Source: Bombus terrestris (lineage: Eukaryota > Arthropoda > Insecta > Hymenoptera > Apidae). Taken from it: a DNA stretch of 64,000 nt. The DNA lies in the NCBI RefSeq assembly GCF_910591885.1, contig NC_063285.1:6977395-7041394 (forward strand), in the 5' to 3' direction. Below are positions 23,429 through 34,848 of the stretch, one piece after another. A program made the position numbers and the translations under genes. The notes beneath the pieces are model-generated. The model worked only from the letters and a program-made list of their open reading frames with translations, ran no database searches and had not been told where the DNA came from. Within the stretch, counting starts at the first letter, position 1, and each line of letters begins with the position of its first letter.

Positions 23429-24639
23429 CTAAAAAAAATGAAACAAAATGGTATATTCTTCATATGTATCTTAGAATCGATATCAAATGGTACTTGAAAT
23501 TTGTTAGGGAAGTAATATCGTATAAATGTGAAATAATAAAAATGTGGATCTACATTCGTTCGTGTAAAAAAAGAAAGCGCAATTCTGTTGTTCTCGATTT
23601 TCATCTTATTTTAGCTCTAAGAATCTGTACCGAAACTTACCTGCGGTATCAGACGAGTGTCGATACGTTTATGGTGTTTCAAGTACAGTACTTGTTTCCG
23701 ATCGATTAGAAAAGAATCAATATCGATAACTGATACCTTTGCCTTTGATATTAATGAATAACAGATTGAAATTCGTAGGTTGATGTCGATAGCATTGATA
23801 CAATATCGGTGACATTACTGGATATGTGTTATAGAAATACGAACTGGTCGTCTGAATACGTATTCATAATATACGTTTATAAATATATTTATCAGTGTTT
23901 TTTCATCCAAAGTTGAGCCCGACATTTCCCGAGTCACCAGTCAAATCTTAATGTGAATTGAATTCAAAGATGATCAATCTACATCGTTTTCTAACAACTC
24001 CTTTCAATAAAGTTATTCACCAACATTTAACAAAAATGAAATACGCTTAAATATAAAATAAAAGTTAAGGTAATTGGGCACAAAAGCGGTTGCACCTCCG
24101 ATTTTGATGAAATTTATCTATAATGTAAAACCCATCATTCAGAACAACATTATACTATAAACATTATACCATTACTCGACTTTAGTTTCCGAGGTATTTG
24201 CAAGAATCTGCTGGTAATACTACATTGGACCTTATCCATGCATGCACGTCCATGGCAGCGTATGCATCAGCGTGGTGCGATCGTTTCTATAAACACATCA
24301 TAGCTGCCGGGAAACGATCTGTATAACGAATGAACTCGTGGAAAAACGAAAAAGTTGGACAAAACATGGGAGTCTGCAATATTACTCAATGTCAACGGCT
24401 AATAGCCTCACGCGTTTTGCTGTTCCATTATGCTGAGCGGCAGGCTAGATACTCGGCAACATTGAATACCATTGCCGTCACCGCGTGTTTTGTCAAACTT
24501 CTTCGCATTTACATCCAAAACAAAACATGATTTTGTGGCTTTATTGATGCTTTCCTTAGCGAAAATCTATTTTCTATAGAATTATAGAAATATATTATAG
24601 ACATTTAATTTTTGAAATAAGTTGGAAAATAAGCAAAAA
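23429..24639. other. Intron or intergenic sequence of the lipase gene
   Basis: Between the lipase 3' exons and the Jockey-1 insertion. One strong reverse-strand splice donor is at 23635-23641. The stretch 24060-24320 ('ttgggcacaaaagcggttgc') looks like a dispersed repeat but shows no termini I can define. The exon for the central lipase block was not found. Confidence 0.35.
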
Positions 24640-24817
24640 ACGAACGCGTTCTAAGCGTCCATTTCGCTTTGCAATTTCGCATCGGGACTCCTGCTCGGAC
24701 AGCCGAGGAGGACGGACGTGTCTAGACGGTCGTCCTCTCCAGGTATAAGTGAATAGTGAAAAAGTGCTCCAAAGTAATAGTGCCGCAAAGTGATAGTGAG
24801 GAGGAAATAAAATAACA

Positions 24818-26116
24818 ATGCAGATACCAACTATAAACATAGCAACAAAAGGAGAAACATATTATATAAAAACTAAACAAACTAACATGGAGACAGAAGA
24901 AACTAAAGAGCATCGGGGACAGGAAGATAGCAATTCAGAACATGAAAGATACTACCAGGATGAAAGCTGGAAGCCAGTGAAGGCTAGCAAAAAACGTAAA
25001 ACAACCACAGACACAAGTGCCATAGGAAACCCAGTCACAGAAAAGCAGCGATGGCTGCAAGAATTACCACTAAGTAACTCCTTCAACTCACTAACTGAAG
25101 AAATAGACGCTGACCCCGTAAGTAAAACCACTATCCAAACAAACCATATTACAAAACCACCACCAATCTTTGTCGAGGCCCAAATAATAGACCCGCTCAT
25201 TGATCTACTAAATAATCTAGAAGAGAAAAACAATTACACAATAAAGCAAACAAAATTGGATCAAGTAAAAATTCAAACAAACACACCAGAATCATTTAGG
25301 AAAGTTATAAAAGCATTAAAAGAAAAAAATGCTATCTACCACACGTACCAGCTTAAAACTGATAAGAGCTATAAAATTGTCATAAGAGGATTGCATCCTA
25401 AAACCAACGTACATAAACTAAGCGATGAGTTAGCTAAAATTGGACATCAAACAAGAACAATAAACAATATAACAAGATTCGACACAAAGCAACCACTACC
25501 ACTATTCTTAATAGAACTTGAACCCAGAATCAATAACAAGGAAATATATGATATCAAACAAATACTAAACACAATAGTAACAGTCGAACCACCACGACAC
25601 AAAAAAGATATACCTCAATGCATGCGGTGTCAACAATACGGACACACTAAAAACTACTGCAACAGAAGCCCAGCCTGCGTCAAGTGCGCAAAAAATCACT
25701 TAACTGCACACTGCCCATATTCAGGAAAAATAGAAAAAGTTAAATGCTTCAACTGTAACGGTAACCAACCAGCCAGCTATAAAGGCTGTGAAGTAAGAAA
25801 ACAACTACAACGAAAACTGTTCCCGCCCCTACGAAGCAGGACAAGCACTAACACACAAGCCCATCATCACAGCACAAAACCTGAAATATTACCAAATACA
25901 GAGCAAGCAATAAACACCAAACCTATCAGCACCAACACCATTGGTGGTCTAAGCTATGCTCAAGTAACCAGCCAACCAACACACACACATAACCAATACC
26001 ACAGCAATAGTAACAACGACACTGCAGAAATCAAAGAACTGCTCAAACAATCCATAAAGAACACCGAAATGCTAACCAGAATGATAAGCGAACAAAACGC
26101 AGTACTCAAACAGTAA
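24818..26116 (+). CDS. Jockey-1 ORF1, Gag-like nucleic-acid-binding protein
   Basis: 432 aa, uninterrupted. It binds LINE RNA in the retrotransposition particle. The N-terminal third is polar and lysine-rich. Residues about 165-265 (YHTYQLKTDKSYKIVIRGLH onward) match the PRE_C2HC type of domain seen in Jockey-clade Gag proteins. Zinc knuckles follow: CMRCQQYGHTKNYC (CX2CX4HX4C), CVKCAKNHLTAHC (CX2CX3HX4C), and a degenerate CFNCNGNQPASYKGC with Gln at the usual His. The C-terminus is Asn/Thr/Gln-rich and ends in a short coiled-coil-like stretch (EIKELLKQSIKNTEML). The stop lies about 60 bp before ORF2. Confidence 0.88.
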   Translation: MQIPTINIATKGETYYIKTKQTNMETEETKEHRGQEDSNSEHERYYQDESWKPVKASKKRKTTTDTSAIGNPVTEKQRWLQELPLSNSFNSLTEEIDADPVSKTTIQTNHITKPPPIFVEAQIIDPLIDLLNNLEEKNNYTIKQTKLDQVKIQTNTPESFRKVIKALKEKNAIYHTYQLKTDKSYKIVIRGLHPKTNVHKLSDELAKIGHQTRTINNITRFDTKQPLPLFLIELEPRINNKEIYDIKQILNTIVTVEPPRHKKDIPQCMRCQQYGHTKNYCNRSPACVKCAKNHLTAHCPYSGKIEKVKCFNCNGNQPASYKGCEVRKQLQRKLFPPLRSRTSTNTQAHHHSTKPEILPNTEQAINTKPISTNTIGGLSYAQVTSQPTHTHNQYHSNSNNDTAEIKELLKQSIKNTEMLTRMISEQNAVLKQ

Positions 26117-26175
26117 ACCCAACAAATCACAGTCATGCTACAACTAATTACAAACGTGCTAAGCAAAAAATAAAA

Positions 26176-28869
26176 ACGGACACTCTAAAAATAGCAGCCT
26201 GGAACTCAAACGGCCTACAACAACGGGCCCTCGAAACTAAAACATTCATATACAATAATAATATAGACATACTACTTGTCTCAGAAACACACTTCACTAC
26301 AAAAAGCTATTTGAAAATACCATACTACACCATATATGATACCAAACACCCCTCAGGAAAAGCTCACGGAGGGACAGCAGTGATAGTCAGAAACGATATC
26401 AAACATTATCTTCACAGCCAAGTTAACAAAGAATATTTACAAGCAACCACTGTTACAGTTCAAACTAGCAGCAACTACTTCCAGTTGTCAGCAGTATACG
26501 TGCCTCCGCGACACAAAATAACAACACAAATGTGGGAAGAATACTTCCAGGACCTAGGGGACAAGTACATCGCAGCGGGAGACTACAACTCAAAGCACAC
26601 GCTCTGGGGATCAAGAAACATTACACCTCGAGGTAGAACACTGGAAAAATACATTAGAAATAATAACCTCAATATATTATCCACAGGAACACCGACACAT
26701 TGGCCGACTGACCTGAACAAAAAACCAGATCTTCTGGACTTTGCAGTTACAAGGGGACTAAACACAAATAAACTAAAAATAACACCCAACCTCGAGCTCA
26801 GCTCCGATCATACACCCATAATAATTGAATACAGAAACAAACCAATTCACTATAGCAAACCAGAAACACTATGCAATAAAACCACCAATTGGCAAACTTT
26901 CAAAGAAATAATAGAAAGCAAAATAAACTGCAACATGCCGTTAAAAACTCCTGAACACATAGAACAGGCAGTAGCAACATTGACAGCAACTATTCAGGAA
27001 GCAGCAAGGACAACCACTACTCCCGAACCAACCAGCAGACAAACAATAACAATCCCGCAAGAAATACTCGACAAAATCAAAGAAAAAAGAAAAGCAAAAG
27101 CAAAATGGCAAAAATACAGAACCCGAGAAAACAAAAAACACTTAAACAAACTTGCAAAGGAAATAAAAAACAAAATAAAGGAGCACAACGATAACGAATT
27201 CTCAAAGTTCATAGGGACACTCTCCACACACGAGAACACCAACTATTCACTATGGAAAGCCACGAAAAAAATAAGGAAGCCAATAATACCCGTCCCGGCA
27301 ATCAGAAAAGCAGATAACACATGGGCAAGAACCAACGAAGAACAAGCTGAAGAATTCTCCAACCACCTCTACAACACATTCACACCACACATTACCAACA
27401 ACAGCAACCTCAAAAGTCATACGGAGGAGGATCCACAAACCACTGCTACCACAGCCGACAAGGAATACACCATACCTAAAACATCGGCACAAGAAATTAG
27501 AAACATAATTGATAAAACAAAAAACAACAAAGCGCCAGGAATCGACCTAATTAATGGTAAAATCTTAAAAAACCTTCCGCCAAAAGCAATAAGACTAATA
27601 ACAGTAATATTCAACGCAATTCTAAGAATTCAATACTTCCCCAAACCATGGAAATTAGCACAGATCAAAATGTTACATAAACCAGGCAAAGACCCGCACC
27701 AAACTGCATCTTACAGACCAATATCACTGCTTCCAGTATTTTCCAAAATACTGGAAAAGATAATATACGACCGCATAAAACCGATAATAGAGACAAAAAA
27801 ACTAATACCTGATCACCAATTTGGTTTCAGAAACAAACACTCCACGATAGAGCAAATGCACAGGCTTATAAACGAAATAATAGTAGCACTAGAAAACAAG
27901 GAATACTGCACAGCCCTCTTCATAGACATAGAGAAAGCATTCGATAAAATTAACCATGAAAGTCTACTACAAACAATTAGGAAACAATTCCCGGAGCAAA
28001 TACACCACTTAATAAAATCCTACCTAAGCTGCAGAACCTTCGTAATAAAAATCAAGGACACACATTCTCAAGTTAAAGACATCAAGGCCGGGGTACCACA
28101 AGGAAGAGTCCTAGGCCCAATACTATACACATTATACACGGCGAACATACCAACAACTACCAACAGCACAGTATTGACATTCGCGGACGACACAGCTATA
28201 CTAGTCAGGCATACTAACCCAGAAACGGCAGTCAAAATACTACAAGAACACATCGTAAAAATAGAAAATTGGCTACAAGAAAAACAAATAAAAGCAAACC
28301 CCAATAAATGCAACCATATTACATTCACGCTACGGAAAAAGACACCACCAAACATCCTATTGAACGGCACGCATATAACGCAAACAAAGCATGTCAAATA
28401 CCTAGGACTCCACTTAGATCAAAAACTCACCTGGAAACTACACATCAAATCAATAGTAGAAAAAATACAGAAAACAAGAAGACAAATGCATTGGCTAACA
28501 AGCCGAAAATCCAAACTAAGCACAGAAAACAAGGTAAAAATATATAAAACGATCATAAAACCAATCTGGACGTACGGAATACCACTATGGGGGACGGCAG
28601 CAATTAGCTATATAAACAAAATAGAGGTAATACAGGCTAAAATCCTCAGGACAATAGTAAACGGACCTTGGTATGTCAGAAACGAAGATATACGAAGGGA
28701 CCTGGGAATGCCAACGGTCAAGGAAGAAATCAACAGATACTCCGAGAAATACAAATTAAGAATAGCAACACACATAAACCGGCTAGCTGCGGAAACATAC
28801 AAAATCACAAATATGGACAGAAGACTAAAAAGGAAGCACCCAGCAGACCTTATAAAGGACATAACCTAA
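26176..28869 (+). CDS. Jockey-1 ORF2, endonuclease-reverse transcriptase
   Basis: About 897 aa, open throughout. The frame begins at ACG (26176) where copy B has ATG (19873), so the start codon seems mutated; the next in-frame ATG is inside the endonuclease. Endonuclease motifs: WNSNGLQ, LLVSETHF, AAGDYNSKHTLWGS, SSDHTPI. RT motifs in order: ASYRPISLLPVFSKILEKI, PDHQFGFRNKHSTIEQ, ALFIDIEKAFDKI, GVPQGRVLGPI, and the catalytic LTFADDTAILV. The conserved Ser of PQGSVLGP is Arg here. The thumb region includes TYGIPLWGTAA. It is one of the least damaged LINE proteins in the window but is probably not translated well from this copy. Confidence 0.9.
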   Translation, partial: TDTLKIAAWNSNGLQQRALETKTFIYNNNIDILLVSETHFTTKSYLKIPYYTIYDTKHPSGKAHGGTAVIVRNDIKHYLHSQVNKEYLQATTVTVQTSSNYFQLSAVYVPPRHKITTQMWEEYFQDLGDKYIAAGDYNSKHTLWGSRNITPRGRTLEKYIRNNNLNILSTGTPTHWPTDLNKKPDLLDFAVTRGLNTNKLKITPNLELSSDHTPIIIEYRNKPIHYSKPETLCNKTTNWQTFKEIIESKINCNMPLKTPEHIEQAVATLTATIQEAARTTTTPEPTSRQTITIPQEILDKIKEKRKAKAKWQKYRTRENKKHLNKLAKEIKNKIKEHNDNEFSKFIGTLSTHENTNYSLWKATKKIRKPIIPVPAIRKADNTWARTNEEQAEEFSNHLYNTFTPHITNNSNLKSHTEEDPQTTATTADKEYTIPKTSAQEIRNIIDKTKNNKAPGIDLINGKILKNLPPKAIRLITVIFNAILRIQYFPKPWKLAQIKMLHKPGKDPHQTASYRPISLLPVFSKILEKIIYDRIKPIIETKKLIPDHQFGFRNKHSTIEQMHRLINEIIVALENKEYCTALFIDIEKAFDKINHESLLQTIRKQFPEQIHHLIKSYLSCRTFVIKIKDTHSQVKDIKAGVPQGRVLGPILYTLYTANIPTTTNSTVLTFADDTAILVRHTNPETAVKILQEHIVKIENWLQEKQIKANPNKCNHITFTLRKKTPPNILLNGTHITQTKHVKYLGLHLDQKLTWKLHIKSIVEKIQKTRRQMHWLTSRKSKLSTENKVKIYKTIIKPIWTYGIPLWGTAAISYINKIEVIQAKILRTIVNGPWYVRNEDIRRDLGMPTVKEEINRYSEKYKLRIATHINRLAAETYKITNMDRRLKRKHPADLIKDIT

Positions 28870-28996
28870 GAAACACGAGGATGGTACCCCGCTGGGGGTA
28901 GCCACCAACATGCTAATTTAACCGTTAAAAAATTCCACCAAATGTCCAAATTGGACAAATTGTGAATTTTAATAAATAAATAAAAAAAAAAAAAAA

Positions 28997-29170
28997 GCTT
29001 TCTCTCAAGGGCAGTTACCATCCCTTTCCAACCACCAACTCACAATTTAGCCAATTAACAGCGACGTCCATTTCCCTCACTCTCTGAACTAACACTTTTC
29101 TTAACGAATCCGATGATTCCGTATCCCCAATCACAGTTTTCCTAAGGAGCATCATCGCACGAGCATCATC
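28997..29170 (+). repeat. Fragment of LTR family B
   Basis: The stretch from 'ctctcaagggcag' to 'ttttcctaaggagcatcatc' aligns with the middle of the LTR-B copy at about 50350-50530. The similarity is lower than between other copies, so this is an old partial copy. It directly follows the LINE poly-A tail. Confidence 0.55.
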
Positions 29171-29534
29171 ATACTTGCAATTTCATACTTGCATCTAATC
29201 CTTTTAAATTGTAATTATAATTTTTAATTATATTGCAAGTGTGTTTCTAGTGAATAAAGGGTAATGTAATTAAATTTTGAAAATAGTTCATCAAAACTGC
29301 AGTATAATACTTGTCGAATTATAATGTCAATAGTTTTATGATTTTTATTCGTTATTAACGAACGTATAAAGGCCTTGAGTAATTTTTATTTTAATATGCG
29401 AATAAAAATGGTAAAGGTGAATAATTTAGATTTTATGCGAATTTATGTTCTATTAATCATATGTTAATTTCAATGATTATATGCATATTAAAACACCACC
29501 TGCCATATAGTAAATATGTATTGTATATAATTAC

Positions 29535-30047
29535 CTTGTCTACGAATATACGAACCTTGCAATGTTTTTTGATATCTATCCTCGGGTCTTCTTTTATTTT
29601 ATTGACCAAATATGTCGCCATGAAAGTTATATCTCTAGACATAGCTCCACCTTCGGCGACGTTTAACTGCGCAGCTGGATCAGTACTTAAAGCGTCCCCA
29701 AGTGAATAACCTACTAATTTAGGATTGAATTCCTGCATATAGGAAAATCGGACTATGAAAGATTTCAGTCCTCGCATTTATGGCGATAACATAAATCGTA
29801 TGCGTAAACAATGCAGATGTAAGAAATGAACAAACTTTAAGAATATTAGGAAGAGTCAGGTACTGTCGCCAAGTTCCTTGACCGCCGATACTGCCTACTA
29901 TGCCTCTATTTTCAATGTGCACTTCGAACGTATAAATCGAAGTAACTCCAGCGCCGATTGTCAAGGAATCACCCATTGCGGCAATGACATCTATGTCTCC
30001 TGGTTTTAAATGGTGAACCGACTCGGGATCTTTAGAAGATCTGCCGG
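29535..30047 (-). CDS. Phospholipase B1-like lipase, GDSL exons
   Basis: Two reverse-strand exons: 30047-29836 (acceptor ttgtttag, donor gtttgt) and 29732-29535 (acceptor tatgcag, donor gtaatt); the phases join cleanly. They encode VHHLKPGDIDVIAAMGDSLT with the GDSL nucleophile Ser, then SIGGQGTWRQYLTLPNILK, KLVGYSLGDALS and NVAEGGAMSRDITFMA, all in the order of the phospholipase B1 SGNH-hydrolase fold. The usual continuation with the GxND block is missing, and IFVDK at the exon end looks diverged. The last exons lie at 23026-23428, beyond a LINE. N-terminal exons with a signal peptide were not recognised upstream. An enzyme of this family hydrolyses phospholipids, usually secreted or at membranes. 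Confidence 0.8.
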
Positions 30048-31350
30048 CTAAACAAATTAAAGTAAAGACATTAGAATACATATGAACTTCAAAAAGTAAG
30101 CATCAATTTTACTATTCTCAAACCACAGTGGGGTGAGGAGCTTGTAACGTTACATATCCATCTTCAAAAATGATAATAATAGGATAAGACTATGAATGAA
30201 CTCGAAATCACATTGACATTCTTGTAACCACTACAAATTATGAAGAACAGCGTCCTTCACTGTAATTTCCTGCCACAGAATTTCACCGATTGGTAGATTT
30301 AAGATAAATTGCAAAAATTATTGGAAATAAAAAAAAATCTGTGATTTAAATTGAATAGTGATTTTAAAGAATAAATACGACGATATAATATTTACAAGTG
30401 ATGTCATGAAGTATTTGACAACAATAATCATTGACTTGGTTAAGTACTTATTACGTTGCAAGGAAAAGGGACGTCTACTGGAACTTCCTTTTGAAATTTC
30501 TTTTATTCCGTAATTGAGACATTCGATCCTCGTTTCTTATGCCTACAAAATAGTCATTTTAAGACAATTTACAAAAATACTTCATCTGTGATGTAACGTT
30601 GCACGCGATATGTCAAAATTCCGATCAAGTAATTGCAACAAAAATTTCAAAACTTTTACAAACGTTATCGAATTAATTTTAGATGTACAGATGTATAATC
30701 TTGATATCTTATAGTAATAAAAGCATTGTTTCCAGTTCTTAAATTTAACATGCGTATTTTAATTGTCTAGAATTTTAAAAGCATGTGAAAACTCGTGAAC
30801 CACTGTATATTTTCAAGATTTATGCTATAAAGTATACACGTAGTGGCGAGGTATCAACTCTTCCTCCTGGACCCCGTCACTAACCTAACCAAACCCAATT
30901 TCCATCTGATATCACAATCAGGTTCTTGTCTCTTATACTCGTATAACAAGACTGACCAGTATTTTAAGAACCAATGGAAATGGTATACGGTCATTTCACA
31001 TTTACCTAACAGCTCGTCATTTTGAATACATTGCTGTTTAGTTTAGTTTCGTTACGAATTGCGAAATAAGTACTGCTTACAAAATTCTTCATCTCAAGGA
31101 CCAGAAGAGGCTGCCATAGAATTCATAACGTGTGTTACTTGAAAATATAATCTCTACAATATTTATGTAAACTCCCTAGAGTTCATGTAGGATAGGGATT
31201 CTTTTTGTTTTACGGGTAGCACGACAGGCTGTGTTTGACGGACAGAGCGATCTTCCTTTGTTGTACGGACGACCATTTGAAGAAGCACGTGTTCCACAGA
31301 CGGACGGACAAAGAGTTACATTAGAGAGACAGACAAGGTTATCGAATAGT
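30048..31350. other. Non-coding stretch upstream of the lipase exons
   Basis: AT-rich with no convincing exon. Upstream lipase exons would be expected here or beyond, but none could be supported. Confidence 0.35.
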
Positions 31351-31355
31351 TGTTT

Positions 31356-31405
31356 AAGATTTTAAAGACTGAAGATTTAAGATTTAAAGACTGAAGAAGA
31401 AAGAT
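31356..31405 (+). repeat. Short tandem repeat
   Basis: The unit 'agatttaaagactgaag' is repeated, with small changes, about three times. No known role. Confidence 0.5.
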
Positions 31406-31922
31406 CGGTAGCTCAGGACGTTGAAAATCGATTCTCGATTTTCAGGTAAACATTGCACCAAAGACTTATAATTTCCCGTTTAGATAATCATCGTTATTGA
31501 TTGTTATAGACGCATATTAATTGTTGTTCATTTTTGTATTTTATCAAATCACTTCATAATAAAAAAATCTCGATTTTCAGACTTCAGAATCGATCCCTGA
31601 ATTATCCAATTATTGAACCTTATATTTATATGTTTAAAAAAAATGATCCGTGCTTTGCAAGTTTTTGTCCACTTTTACCGAAAAAAATTCCTCAACTTAT
31701 CATTTTCATCAGTTTGCTGGTGAGTGCCGAAGCGTGCAGACGTGTGTCCAGTGCCCTGTGAAGTTCACAAAACGACACGTGACGCCCATCTGTCGAAAGC
31801 GAATCTAACCAACCTAGCCAAGTGTTCGCAAACGTGCTAGTGAAAAATCCAACGATACCAAGCTCTGACCCGAATCGTAGCCTCTCGACTAGTTTTTTCA
31901 TATTGAATTAACTAGATCGATG

Positions 31923-33138
31923 ATGGCCCAATCATCCCAAACGGGCTCTACGGAGCTCAGTCACAACAACGCCGCTCTTCCTCCCCCGTGGCAAAGGGGC
32001 AATACCCCCCTCTTTGCAAACGACCCGCACACGAAAAAACACAAGCTGGAAGCTATCAAGATTAATGTGGGCAAGAGACAAACCAACTCACCAGCTAGCC
32101 AAGTGACCACCCCCAACAGGTTCTGAATACTCGAGACTACAGAAGACTCCATGAACACAACCGAAACGGTAAATAATCTCCATACCCAAAGAATTCCCCC
32201 TCCCCCGCCCATATTCATTGACGACGTTATCAACAACCAAACAATGATAAAGTCCATTAAAAAAGATATCAGCAAAGAGGACTACAAGTTAAAAATTAAT
32301 AACAACCACGTGAAAATTCCACCGATCAATCCAGACGCCTATACAAAATTAACTAAGTTGCTAAAAACCTTGAATGCAAAATTCCACACATACCAGCTCA
32401 AGCAAGAAAGACGTTTTCGAGTGGTGCTACGCAATATCCACCACTCAGTCGACCTAGACGAACTAAAGTTCGAACTTCAAACACTTGGCCACGAGGTAAC
32501 CAGCATCAGCAACATTAGACATAGAGTCACAAAAAATCCACAATCGCTATTTTTCGTAGATATAACACAAAAAGAAAATAACAAAGAAGTCTACAACGTC
32601 AACCGGCTGATGAACTCTACAGTTAAGATCGAACCACCTCTTGTAAAGAAAGAGATAGTACAATGCAAAAGGTGCCAAAGGTACGGCCACACGCAGAAAT
32701 ACTGCAACCATAATTTCCGGTGCGTAAAATGTGCAGGTAGTCACCCCACTGACCAATGCACTAAATCCCCCAGAAACCCCCGCGAAGTGCATCCACTGTC
32801 AAGGAGACTATCCTGCGAACGACAAAAGATGCTTAGCCTATAAAACACTACACAATAATAAGTACCCTAAACCCAAACCCAAGGAGATAACCAAACAAGA
32901 ACCTAGACCCCAAAAATTCTCCACACCATCAATCTCCTATGCCCAGACAGCACAAGGAAACGTAAACAACTCGAAAACCCACAGTGAACACACAGAAAAT
33001 AGTATTTCCATCCCACAAAACACAGACAACTTTACCAGACCCGAAAAACTAATCGAGAAGCAAACTGAGAAAATTAACAACTTGCTGTCACTACTCACAC
33101 TCTTCATGGATAAATTAATACGCGCAGAAGCAAAATAA
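31923..33138 (+). pseudogene. Jockey-2 ORF1, Gag-like, broken
   Basis: Starts at ATG 31923 (or 31920). A stop (TGA, near 32124-32126) lies where the second copy has TCA. The frame reopens from 32151 with FHTYQLKQERRFRVVLRNIH (PRE_C2HC-like) and knuckles CKRCQRYGHTQKYC and CVKCAGSHPTDQC. After CTKSP the frame shifts, and the third knuckle (CIHCQGDYPANDKRC) and C-terminal part continue in another frame to 33138. The same shift is present in the copy at 61559-62630. Confidence 0.8.
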
Positions 33139-33143
33139 AACCA

Positions 33144-34848
33144 ATGCGTATAGCTCTGTGGAACGCCAACGGTCTAACTCAGCACAAATTTAAACTAGAA
33201 CTCTTCTTAAAACAACAGCAAATCGACGTAATGCTCATATCTGAAACCCACTTCATTGACAAAAACTACCTCAAAATACACGGCTACAACATCTACCATA
33301 CCCAACACCCCAATGGAAAAGCACACGGCGTCACCGGAATCATCATCAAATCCAGCATTAAGCATTACGCTTCCATCATTCCAGAAAGACTACTTTCAAG
33401 CCACAAGCGTAGCGATAGAAGACTGCCATGGTACAATCATCACCTCAGCAGTATACCGCCCTCCCAGACACTCGATTGCTAAAGAGAACTTCGACAGCTT
33501 CTTTGACGCCCTAGGCAATAGATTCATAGCTGGAGGAGACTATAACGCCAAACATACCCAATGGGGCAGCAGACTTGTCACAGCAAGAGGCAAAAACCTC
33601 TAGAAAAGCATAACTACCAACAATCTCAACTACTTCACCACATATGAACCCACATACTGGCCCACTGACACTAACAAAGTCCCCGATTTACTCGACTTCT
33701 TCATAACCAAAAATATCTCGCCTAAATATGTCCAATTCAACTCCACGGCTGAACTCTCTTCCGACCACTCCCCCGTAATAGCAACAGTCGGTTCAACAAT
33801 AATCGAGAACCCACCTAATGGCCTTATTCACAACCAACTCACCAACTGGCAGCTCTTTAGAGAAGTCTTTAATCACTCAACCTCTGCCTCAATCTCACTA
33901 AAAACAAAGGAAGATATCGAAACAGCCACAGAATACCTAAACACGAGCATAATAAACGCTATACGTTCCTCAACACCTACTAAGACTTCTATCAGCAAAC
34001 ACGAATACCCCCATTAGATATTAAACAAAACTACAGAAAAACGAAGACTAAAAAGAGTATGGCAAACCCATAGAACGCCGGATGACAAACGCAAGATAAA
34101 CAACGCAACCAGGAAGTTAACCAAAATCATTAAAAAATACAAAACTGACTGTTTCCAAAAGTACCTCGTCAATTTGTCCCCCTCTGCCGACTCCAACTAT
34201 TCACTATGGAAGGCTTCCAAAAAACTCACGCGTCCCCCGCAAATAATCCCTCCAATTCGCTGTCCGCAAGGCGGATGGGCACGAAGCCCTATACAAAAGG
34301 CCAACCTGTTCGCTAACTACCTATCCAACGTTTTTAAACCTCATTCCTCCAATACCACTCCGGAAATAACAGAATACCTGCATTCTCCCTTCCAAATGTC
34401 TCCCCCCATTAAACCTTTCACTTCTCTTGAGATTACTGAATTAATCCATCGTCTGAATCTCAGGAAAGCATCGGGGCATGAGCAAACAAGTAATAAAGCA
34501 ATTAAGGAACTACCCGTAAAAGGGATTGCACTCATTTCTTCAATCTTCAACGAAATTCTTCGCCTTAAATACTATCCCAAAACCTGGAAAACGCCACTAA
34601 TTATGCTCATCCCAAAAACCGGAAAACCAATACACGAAGGAATACCACTATGGGGGACAGCAGCAATAAGCCATACAAACAAAATAGAGACAATGGAAGC
34701 TAAAATTCTTAGAACGATAGTAAACGCACCATGGTACGTTAGAAATGATGACATACGGAGGAACTTGGGAATTCCAACGGTCAAGGAAGCAATCATCAGC
34801 GGAAAGATAAAAGGCAAGAATAGCTACGTTACCGGCTATCTGCGGTAA
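33144..34848 (+). pseudogene. Jockey-2 ORF2, broken and chimeric
   Basis: Begins MRIALWNANGL at 33144, six bases after the ORF1 stop. Endonuclease motifs SETHF, SAVYRPPRHS and GGDYNAKHTQWGS are split by a frameshift near 33388 (also in the second copy), with stops near 33601 and 34016. The RT N-terminal part (SNYSLWKASKKL, RKASG, NEILRLKYYPKTWK) is open to about 34636 and then fuses to the Jockey-1 thumb sequence. The frame ends at 34848. No catalytic centre remains. Confidence 0.8.

Larger units (their letters stand above)
24640..28996 (+). mobile_element. Jockey-1 LINE, nearly full-length
   Basis: Leader (the exact start is uncertain, 24640-24740), ORF1 (24818-26116), ORF2 (26176-28869), then a 3' UTR with a perfect palindrome tgtccaaattggaca and an A-rich tail from about 28969 to 28996. 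A two-ORF structure with an apurinic-type endonuclease, RT and poly-A tail, without RNase H motifs that I can see, fits the Jockey clade. Target duplications could not be fixed. It lies in a probable intron of the lipase gene, antisense to it. Confidence 0.9.

Noticed and set aside
32780..32830. Programmed ribosomal frameshift in Jockey-2 ORF1, because both copies shift at the same place
   Set aside because: The endonuclease frame is broken at a shared site too, and Jockey-1 reads the same region in one frame. Descent from a broken template is simpler.
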